Assembly (NCBI GenBank): GCA_903925515.1
Contig: CAIYFP010000172.1
Location: 1 to 6,562, forward strand
Origin: an uncultured Verrucomicrobiota bacterium
GTDB lineage: Bacteria > Verrucomicrobiota > Verrucomicrobiia > Limisphaerales > UBA9464
Direction: 5' to 3'
DNA length: 6,562 nt
Both the position numbers and the translations under genes were made by a program. Below the pieces are notes generated by a model. That model was not told where the DNA came from and ran no database searches. It saw only the letters and a list, made by a program, of their open reading frames with translations. Positions 1-5,464 of this stretch are shown one piece after another (the first letter of the stretch is position 1; every line of letters begins with the position of its first letter).

Positions 1-136
1 CCGCGAAGTACGGCATCCCATCCCACGGGTCGAACGTCCGGATGCCGTGACTCATCGTCAGCGGGGTCGTCGCCGACAACGCCCGCAGCCCAAGGCTCGC
101 CGCCGCCACGATGTCCGGAATCCGCACCCCTCGCAT
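1..136 (-). CDS. Partial gene of unknown function (N-terminus only)
   Basis: An open frame begins at the ATG at 136-134 and runs leftwards out of the window; 45 complete codons are visible, so the 3' end is missing. The peptide begins MRGVRIPDIVAAASLGLRAL and later contains SHGIRTFDPWDGMPYFA. An in-frame TAA lies five codons upstream, which makes this ATG the first possible one. AAGG lies 6 nt before the ATG and a stronger GGAGG lies 15 nt before it. Third codon positions are almost all G or C, as in the neighbouring minus-strand genes, which supports real coding. The N-terminus is not a clear signal peptide: it lacks a basic start followed by a long hydrophobic core. I do not recognise the family from so short a piece. 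Only 48 bp separate the ATG from the inverted-repeat element, so its transcript either reads through from the cytochrome gene or starts in or next to the element. Confidence 0.6.
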   Translation of the reverse strand, partial: MRGVRIPDIVAAASLGLRALSATTPLTMSHGIRTFDPWDGMPYFA

Positions 137-184
137 TGGTTGCCTTGCTTACCTCCCCTCCCCGTCGCGGGCCAAGGAGGAACC

Positions 185-216
185 GCAATGGGGTCACATC
201 TAAACAATTGACATTT
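185..216 (+). repeat. Left terminal inverted repeat of the 370-bp element
   Basis: A 32-bp end that matches the reverse complement of 523-554 with three mismatches, at repeat positions 14, 22 and 30. The first 13 bases (GCAATGGGGTCAC) are identical. It is more AT-rich than the DNA around it. An exact TTGACA occurs at 208-213 pointing into the element, but no suitable -10 box follows. Confidence 0.85.
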
Positions 217-442
217 GTTGAAGTGACCGCAGTTGACGTGGGCTCATGCACGGCTCCGGGTCCTTCGTGCAAGGACTTGTCCCGTGTCCGGACCCGCCGT
301 CGGGCCGCTCCGGCTTCCCCCGGGCTACCCGCCCCCGACTCAGCGAAGCGAAACCTCGCTCGTTGGTTTGTCGAGCTCTCCGCATCCACGCATGGGCGAG
401 CGACCGGGTCCCATGCAACCGCCTTTATGACCCATGCCGCTC

Positions 443-508
443 GGTTGGCGTCCGGTTGGCAACCGCGGCGTTGGGGAGAATCCACCCCCGAGGAGCCCGA
501 CGCCAACC
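443..508. repeat. Perfect 10-bp inverted repeat enclosing a small hairpin, inside the element
   Basis: GGTTGGCGTC at 443-452 is the exact reverse complement of GACGCCAACC at 499-508. Within the loop, 453-457 (CGGTT) pairs with 461-465 (AACCG) around a 3-nt loop. Other stems in the element are GCATGGG at 390-396 with CCCATGC at 410-416, AGCGA at 347-351 with TCGCT at 356-360, and GTCCTT at 260-265 with AAGGAC at 271-276. The last competes with an alternative pairing of 257-263 with 290-296. This density of stems suggests a folded DNA or RNA rather than a protein-coding interior. Confidence 0.6.
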
Positions 509-522
509 ATCCGCGCCGACCG

Positions 523-554
523 AATTGTCAATAGTTTAGACGTGACCCCATTGC
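523..554 (-). repeat. Right terminal inverted repeat of the element, also the 3' end of the cytochrome gene
   Basis: Reverse complement of the left end (29/32). Read on the minus strand it encodes AMGSRLNY followed by TGA at 530-528, so residues 1198-1205 of the cytochrome-type protein and its stop codon lie within this repeat. The repeat boundary at 554 coincides with the first base of codon 1198. Confidence 0.85.
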
Positions 555-3500
555 CCCCCACCTCCCGGCCACGCCCACCGGCCTGACGACCGGCAGCGTC
601 CAACGCCCGAACGCGCCGTTCGCACCCGCGACGCCGTTCTCCAGCACCACCTCCACCTCGCGTCCGGCATGTCTCCCAAGGTCCACGCGAACCTCGCGCC
701 ATGCTCCCGCACGCCCCGACACCCCCTCGCGACGCACAACCTCCCCCGCCACACGCACCACCAGCTCCCATTCGTCCCCGGTCGCCGCGCCCGCCTTGAA
801 CCGCAGCTCGCCGCCTCCGGACGGCACGAGCACCCGACCCTGCAACGCCGCGGGACGTCCCGGCCCGCGGGGATGCGTCACCAGGACGTTCGCCTGCCCC
901 TCCCATGACGGCAGCCGCGACGGGCTCCCGCCAAAGTCCGGCGCATCGACGCGCCATCCCGGTGCCCACAACGCCACGCTCTCGCCGTCGTCGCCGGGCG
1001 CCAGCGCCGCGGAATCGCCCGCCCCGCCCATCAGCTCGCGCCGACGCCCCTCGTCCAGCGGCTTGCCGTCCTCCGGCGGCGCGAGGATGAACCAGATCAG
1101 GTTCCGGAAGTCCGCGTCCGGCATCTGCTCCAGCCCCTCCGGCATCACCGAGTTCTCCGTCGCCACCAGCGACTTCACGTCCGCCTTCGCCAAAACCTCC
1201 TCCATGCCGCCCGCCATCAACAGCCGCACCCGGGCCGCCCCGTTCTCCACCATCCGACCCGACACCGTCCGCCCGTCCCGCATCTCCACCACGACGTTCT
1301 CGTACCCTTGCCCGATGATCTCGTTCGGGTGGATCACGTTGTGCAGGAGCGCGTCCAGCGAGCTTCTTCCCACGCCCGTCAGGTCCGGCCCCACCTCCGC
1401 CCCCTCGCCGTGCAGCTTGTGGCAAATCAGGCAGGACTTCCGCGCCACCTCGCGCCCCGCCTTCAGGTCCACCTCGCCCTGCACCACCACGCGGCGCTTC
1501 TCCCCGATCACCTTGAGCTTCTCCGCGCTCGTCGCCTGAACACGCCCGAACAACTGCTCCGCCTTCACCCGCTCCGATTGCTCCTTCGAGGTCACCAACG
1601 TCCGCACCACCGTGGGCGGCAGGTCGCCGCGCTTGATGCTTCCCTTCTCGATCGCGCCCATCAACGCCCAGCGCCATGGCCAGCGCGTCGTGCCCAGCTC
1701 CGCCACCGCGCGCCGCACGGCCGGGGTCATCGTGCCCCAGCCCTCCATCAACTGAGCCCCCGTCTGCTCCACCCCCACCTCGCCCAGCGCGCGCACCGCC
1801 TCCACCCGCACCCCGTCCGGACCCGCCTCGCGCGCCAACGCCATCAACGCCCGGCGCACCTCGTCGCTTCGCGTCCCGCGCGCCGAACGGATCGCCGCCT
1901 TCCGTTCCTCCTCCGTCGCCCGACCGTCCCCCATCCGTTCCAACGACGCCTTCAACGCCGCCGCGTCGCCCCATGCCGCGCCCAACTGCTGCGCCCTCGA
2001 CGCCACCTCGCGGTTGGGGTTGGACAACCACCCCTGCACCACCGCCTGCGCCTCCGGGGGCGGCGTCATGGCCCGGCCGCGCTGGCCCTCCACCAACCCT
2101 TGCAGGACGCGCGGCAGCAGCGGCCAGTCGCCCCCCGCCTTGCCCGCCATGGCAACCACCCGGCCCAACCACGCCGCATCCCCCGCGTCGCACCAGCGCC
2201 GCATCGCCTTGTACGCCAGCTCACCCGACAACGGCATCGCCGCGCCCCCCTTCTCCAAAAGCCATTCCAGCACCGCGTCGCGCTCCAACGCCACCAACGG
2301 CTCCACCGCCATCCAAAGCAGGAAGGGCAGGTCTCGATCCTTCGTGGCGCGCGCCGTCGTCACCAGCGCGTCCACGACCCGCGCCAACCCCGCGCCCGTC
2401 TCCCCATGGGCATGCCGCGCCGGCGTGTTGACCGTCAACGAACCGCTCGTGAACAACCGCACTGCCGTCGCCACCGACGCCTGCACCGTCGCGTCCTCAT
2501 CCCCGGCCAACCGCTCCAGCCGCGCCCAGGTCGCCTCCGTCGCGTCGCCTCGTTCGCCCGTGAGGCGCGCCGCCCATGCCCGAACCGACGCCGTCCCCGA
2601 GCGCGCCGCCTCGTCCAGCACGGCGTCCCCCGATTGCCCCGTCGAATGCAACGTCCACAACCCGGACAACCGGGCGTCCTCGGTCGCGCCCTCGCGCACG
2701 AGACGCCTCAACGCCTCCCTTTGCGACGCCACGTCCCTTCTCCCGCCCAGCACCCGCTGCGCCATGCGCCGTTGCCACACGTTCGGATGCGACAACGTCC
2801 CCACCAACGAGGCCGTCGTGGCCTTGCCAAGGTCGAGGTTGGCCGGGCGCGACGCCACCGCCTTGCCGGGCTGGTCTCCCGTCCACACCACGCGCCAGAT
2901 GCGCCCGAGCTCGCGGTCCACGCCCGCCGGGTCCGCGTTCGCGTTCTGGTAGCACGGATAGCGGTCGTACCAGTCCATCACCCACACCGCGCCGTCCGGC
3001 CCAACCTGCGTCGAGACCGGCATGAACCAGCCGTCGTTGGCACGGATGAAGTCCCGCACGAACGACGCCCCGAACGTGCTGCCCCGCGGCTCCAGCCGGT
3101 CCTGATGCACCGCGTTGTCATGGATGTTCCCCTGCAACGTCATCCCCCGGTACTCCGCCGGGAACTGGTCGCCTTGATAGACACAAATGCCCGCGTACGC
3201 CGCCATGTGGTGCTTGTGGTCCACGATGCTTGGCATCAACCCGTACGCATACGGGTACGGCGGCTGCCCCGCCTGCCGCACATACACCCCGCCCGGCGCC
3301 AGATGGAACAGGTGATCAATCACGCACGCGCTCACGAACGCGTTGCCTCGCGCGTCGAAGTCCACGCCCCACGGGTTCGACGTCCCCTCCGCAAACACCT
3401 CCAGACGACGTTCCCCCGGCCGATACCGCGCCACGCCCGCAGTCAACACCACGGGGTCGCCGGGTTGCCCGGGGTTCACCGCCTTCGTCACCGTGAACAC

Positions 3501-4145
3501 CCCGTGCGTCATGTACATCAGGCCGTCCGGGCCCCACGTGAACCCGTTCAACAACTCGTGCCGGTCCTCCATCCCGAACCCCGTCTGCACCACCGTCCTC
3601 CGGTCCGCCACGTCGTCGCCGTCCGTGTCCTCCACCCAGTAAAGATGCGGGGCCTGACCCACGAACACGCCGCCGTTCCCGGGCAACACCGCCGTCGCAA
3701 GGCTCAACCCGTCCAGGAAGACCTTCACCGTGTCGGCACGCCCGTCGCCGTCCACGTCCTCGAGGATCTTGACCCGGTCCCGCCCCTTCTCCCCGGGGCG
3801 CGCCCCCAGCGGGTACTCGTACAACTCGACAACCCACAACCGCCCCCGCTCGTCCCAGGACATCGCCACCGGGTTCACCACCTCCGGCTCCGACGCAAAC
3901 AACCGGATCTCGAACCCGGGCGGCAGGCTAAACTTCCTTTGCGCGTCCGCGGGCGACAGCGCGGGCGTCAACGCGGGCACGTGCTGTCCAGCCAGTTGCT
4001 TTCCCGCCGGCTGGTTGGTGTACACGGGAAAGCCAAACCTTGGGTGCCGCGGCACCTCCGCCATCCCCACGGAAAGGCCCGTTGCCCACGCCACGCCCAA
4101 CGCAAGGCCAATGCCCCGCCACACGCCACGCTCACGCTCACTCAT
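528..4145 (-). CDS. PVC-type heme-binding CxxCH protein (secreted dehydrogenase-like propeller, HEAT-like helices, cytochrome domain)
   Basis: 1205 residues. Residues 1-29 look like a signal peptide (basic start, hydrophobic RGIGLALGVAWATGL, likely cut after GMA), so the product should work outside the cytoplasmic membrane. Residues about 70-425 match the Pirellula/Verrucomicrobium 'membrane-bound dehydrogenase' N-terminal domain, a sorbosone-dehydrogenase-like propeller: LPPGFEIRLFASEPE (74-88), two Asp-rich loops (D130-D134 and D173-D177), GNIHDNAVHQD (339-349) and WVMDWYDRY (388-396). Residues about 440-870 are helical and HEAT-like. The heme site is C905-L-I-C908-H909, followed by GPDLTGVGR; Met1001 or Met1008 could be the second heme ligand. 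Residues about 1055-1190 form a beta-rich tail resembling the C-terminal sandwich of related proteins. The substrate is unknown; sugar or alcohol oxidation with electron transfer to the heme is inferred from the fold. The ATG at 4145-4143 has a weak GGGGGA 5 nt upstream. The last eight codons come from the inserted element, just after the final domain, so function is probably kept. Confidence 0.95.
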   Translation of the reverse strand: MSERERGVWRGIGLALGVAWATGLSVGMAEVPRHPRFGFPVYTNQPAGKQLAGQHVPALTPALSPADAQRKFSLPPGFEIRLFASEPEVVNPVAMSWDERGRLWVVELYEYPLGARPGEKGRDRVKILEDVDGDGRADTVKVFLDGLSLATAVLPGNGGVFVGQAPHLYWVEDTDGDDVADRRTVVQTGFGMEDRHELLNGFTWGPDGLMYMTHGVFTVTKAVNPGQPGDPVVLTAGVARYRPGERRLEVFAEGTSNPWGVDFDARGNAFVSACVIDHLFHLAPGGVYVRQAGQPPYPYAYGLMPSIVDHKHHMAAYAGICVYQGDQFPAEYRGMTLQGNIHDNAVHQDRLEPRGSTFGASFVRDFIRANDGWFMPVSTQVGPDGAVWVMDWYDRYPCYQNANADPAGVDRELGRIWRVVWTGDQPGKAVASRPANLDLGKATTASLVGTLSHPNVWQRRMAQRVLGGRRDVASQREALRRLVREGATEDARLSGLWTLHSTGQSGDAVLDEAARSGTASVRAWAARLTGERGDATEATWARLERLAGDEDATVQASVATAVRLFTSGSLTVNTPARHAHGETGAGLARVVDALVTTARATKDRDLPFLLWMAVEPLVALERDAVLEWLLEKGGAAMPLSGELAYKAMRRWCDAGDAAWLGRVVAMAGKAGGDWPLLPRVLQGLVEGQRGRAMTPPPEAQAVVQGWLSNPNREVASRAQQLGAAWGDAAALKASLERMGDGRATEEERKAAIRSARGTRSDEVRRALMALAREAGPDGVRVEAVRALGEVGVEQTGAQLMEGWGTMTPAVRRAVAELGTTRWPWRWALMGAIEKGSIKRGDLPPTVVRTLVTSKEQSERVKAEQLFGRVQATSAEKLKVIGEKRRVVVQGEVDLKAGREVARKSCLICHKLHGEGAEVGPDLTGVGRSSLDALLHNVIHPNEIIGQGYENVVVEMRDGRTVSGRMVENGAARVRLLMAGGMEEVLAKADVKSLVATENSVMPEGLEQMPDADFRNLIWFILAPPEDGKPLDEGRRRELMGGAGDSAALAPGDDGESVALWAPGWRVDAPDFGGSPSRLPSWEGQANVLVTHPRGPGRPAALQGRVLVPSGGGELRFKAGAATGDEWELVVRVAGEVVRREGVSGRAGAWREVRVDLGRHAGREVEVVLENGVAGANGAFGRWTLPVVRPVGVAGRWGAMGSRLNY

Positions 4146-4417
4146 GGAAGTCCCCCGAGACTGCCCATCCCAACGCCCGCGTCGAGCCTCGACCCCGCTT
4201 CATCGCCCCGCGCACGCTGCCTCCCAACGTGCCGGTCCCGTGGTGCATGCATCGGCGCTTTTCCCAACGCAAAGCCGCCAACCCCGAAGACTGCGCCTTG
4301 GCACGAAGCCAGCCCACCAAATCACCCGCCCGAATGCGGAACCTCGTTTCCCACCCCCCGCTTCCCGCGGCGAAGCCGGGGGGCACGGAGCGGGAAAGCT
4401 GCTCCACGCCCGGCCCC
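4146..4417. other. Intergenic gap between the DUF3050 gene and the cytochrome gene
   Basis: This 272-bp stretch holds no gene I can support; the open frames crossing it are shadows of the neighbours. It contains the GC-rich stem-loop described separately, close to the DUF3050 stop codon, and must hold any dedicated promoter of the cytochrome gene. I could not identify a credible -35/-10 pair on the minus strand. A self-complementary TGCATGCA occurs around 4243-4250, but its meaning is unknown. Confidence 0.5.
4354..4383 (-). terminator. Strong GC-rich stem-loop after the DUF3050 gene, possible terminator
   Basis: CCCCCCG (4354-4360) pairs with CGGGGGG (4377-4383) and CTTC (4361-4364) pairs with GAAG (4372-4375), with one bulged base at 4376 and a 7-nt loop. 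This gives an 11-bp stem starting about 35 bp beyond the DUF3050 stop. No T-run follows on the minus strand, so it is not a classical intrinsic terminator. It may instead pause transcription or protect a 3' end. The position favours a 3'-end role; the missing T-run lowers confidence. Confidence 0.35.
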
Positions 4418-5260
4418 TCAACCCATGGCACGGACTTGCGCCATCGCGCCCGCTTCGCCTCGCCTTCCGCCGGCCAGCCTCGCGCAGATGCCGTCCCACA
4501 GCCGCAGCCGCGCCTCGATCGCCGCCACAGCCGCCGCCCCCGCCTCGTCCCAGCACACCTCGTCTTCACCGCACAACGCCTCCACCATCCGCAACGCCAG
4601 CCCCCCATGCTCGCCCCCGTCCACGTCGATGTGCCGCTGCAAGTAGGTCCGGAACCGCTCCAGCCGGCCCGGATGCTCCCGGCTCAGCCGCTCGATCAAC
4701 CCATGGAACAGGTCCGGGATCAGGTCCTCCCGCCCATACGTGAACGCCGACGCCACCTCGTGCACCCCGCCTTGCTCGGCCACCCGGAACGTCCCCAACG
4801 AGAACTCGCGCGCCGCCGCCGGGGCTCCGCACGCCCCCAGCGCCCTCGCCACCGACTCCCCGCCCCGAACCGTCCCCACCGCCAACATCACCGGCCCAGG
4901 GTCCGCCCCAGCCTCGGCCATCGCCCGCACATACCACTCGAAATGGCTCGTCCTCCGGCCCGCGCCGTCCACGTCGGATTCCTCACCCGCGACGATCTCG
5001 TTCACGAGGTGCCGCACCTCCGGGTCCCCCGTGGGAACCCACGGAACCCCCACGCACGTCAGCTCCCGTTGCAGCCTCTTGAGCAACGACATGAAGTCCC
5101 AAACGGCGAACACGTGATGCTCCATGAAGCACACCACGTCCTCCAACGTCCCCAGCCGCCGATACAACGGATGCGCCAGCAAACGCTCCCGCGCCGGCCC
5201 CACCCTCGCCCGTATCCCCTCGATCCCCGTCGTCTTCATCCTCGCCCGTGCCATGTCCAT
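4418..5260 (-). CDS. DUF3050 family protein (heme-oxygenase-like helical fold)
   Basis: 280 residues from the ATG at 5260-5258. Family signatures are clear: AHPLYRRLGTLEDVVCFMEH (29-48), then VFAVWDFMSLLKRLQRELTC (50-69), VPWVP (72-76), NEIVAGEESD (87-96), SHFEWYVRAM (105-114), FTYGREDLIPDLF (173-185) and RHIDVDGGEHG (209-219). DUF3050 proteins are predicted to adopt the all-helical heme-oxygenase/TenA fold, and their reaction is not established. Conserved acidic and histidine residues (Glu47, His48, Glu94, His106, His210, Asp214, His218) could bind a metal; this is inference. There is no signal peptide, so the protein is probably cytoplasmic. Starts at Met3 (5254) or Met8 (5239) are also possible; the GGGG at 5264-5267 is 9 nt before Met3, a better ribosome-binding spacing than the 3 nt to Met1. 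Residues beyond about 262 form a low-complexity tail. The gene lies upstream of the cytochrome gene on the same strand, 272 bp away, and diverges from the right-hand gene. Confidence 0.9.
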   Translation of the reverse strand: MDMARARMKTTGIEGIRARVGPARERLLAHPLYRRLGTLEDVVCFMEHHVFAVWDFMSLLKRLQRELTCVGVPWVPTGDPEVRHLVNEIVAGEESDVDGAGRRTSHFEWYVRAMAEAGADPGPVMLAVGTVRGGESVARALGACGAPAAAREFSLGTFRVAEQGGVHEVASAFTYGREDLIPDLFHGLIERLSREHPGRLERFRTYLQRHIDVDGGEHGGLALRMVEALCGEDEVCWDEAGAAAVAAIEARLRLWDGICARLAGGRRGEAGAMAQVRAMG

Positions 5261-5298
5261 CAGCCCCGCACAAGACCACCATTCGCCCCCAATGCAAA

Positions 5299-5410
5299 GA
5301 GGTGCGAGGTGCGAGGTGCGAGGTGCGAGGTGCGGGGCGCGGGAAGCGGGGCGCGGGGCCATCCCACACCTCGCTCCCCGCTCCCCGCTCCCCGCTCCCC
5401 CCTCACTCCT
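5299..5410. repeat. Sixteen in-phase 7-bp repeat units with a central dyad and two G-quadruplex-type motifs
   Basis: From 5299 the DNA keeps an exact 7-bp period to 5410. Five perfect GAGGTGC units (5299-5333) are followed by GGGGCGC, GGGAAGC, GGGGCGC and a degenerate unit. After a changeover near 5362-5375 come three perfect CCCCGCT units (5376-5396) and two degenerate ones. The G-rich arm 5334-5358 is complementary to the C-rich arm 5376-5400 at 22 of 25 positions, leaving a 17-nt loop. Plus-strand G-tracts at 5334-5337, 5341-5343, 5348-5351 and 5355-5358 are separated by 3-4 nt. Minus-strand G-tracts opposite 5376-5379, 5383-5386, 5390-5393 and 5397-5402 are separated by 3 nt. Both sets satisfy the usual G-quadruplex pattern. 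Short tandem heptanucleotide repeats between genes are known in several bacterial groups. The array fills most of the 204-bp gap (5261-5464) between the divergent genes; I found no convincing promoter in the remainder. Confidence 0.85.
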
Positions 5411-5464
5411 CCCCCCTTGCCCTTTAACCCGAAACGGACAGCGTTCCCCCACACGCGCCTCCAC

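Larger units (their letters stand above)
185..554. mobile_element. 370-bp element with 32-bp terminal inverted repeats (MITE-like or RAYT/REP-associated, non-autonomous)
   Basis: Two nearly identical ends face each other: 185-216 and the reverse complement of 523-554 match at 29 of 32 bases. The shared core starts GCAATGGGGTCAC. The interior has no convincing gene: its open frames are low-complexity, share no family features and overlap in every frame. Instead it carries several stem-loops. Base composition also differs from the surroundings: the plus strand here is near balanced or G-rich (lines 241-300: 22 C, 19 G; 421-480: 17 C, 22 G), whereas the flanks are clearly C-rich. No target-site duplication is evident next to the repeats. 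Established knowledge: short elements with inverted ends and no transposase are usually moved in trans by a related transposase. My recollection that similar ends occur near RAYT-type (Y1 tyrosine) transposases in this phylum is unverified. The rightmost bases form the 3' end of the cytochrome gene. Confidence 0.72.

Noticed and set aside
206..236. Promoter at the exact TTGACA in the left terminal repeat (and its counterpart at 531-526 on the minus strand)
   Set aside because: No -10-like hexamer lies 16-18 bp further in either direction. The hexamers are simply part of the repeat.
185..554. A group II intron or retron fragment
   Set aside because: No domain V-like hairpin or reverse-transcriptase remnant is visible, and long terminal inverted repeats are not expected of such elements.
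171..568. Target-site duplication flanking the element
   Set aside because: The bases just outside the two ends (AGGAACC on the left, CCCCCAC on the right) share nothing longer than two bases.
340..2193. A second long minus-strand frame within the cytochrome gene
   Set aside because: Almost entirely Gly, Arg, Ala and Glu; a frame-shifted shadow of the real gene that ends in the element.
1308..4646. A plus-strand open frame of more than 1100 codons opposite the cytochrome gene
   Set aside because: It is rich in Arg, His, Pro and Leu with no family features, and lies antisense to a gene with unmistakable domains. High GC content removes stop codons from the opposite strand.
5299..5410. Possible CRISPR array
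   Set aside because: The units are 7 bp and contiguous, with no spacers.
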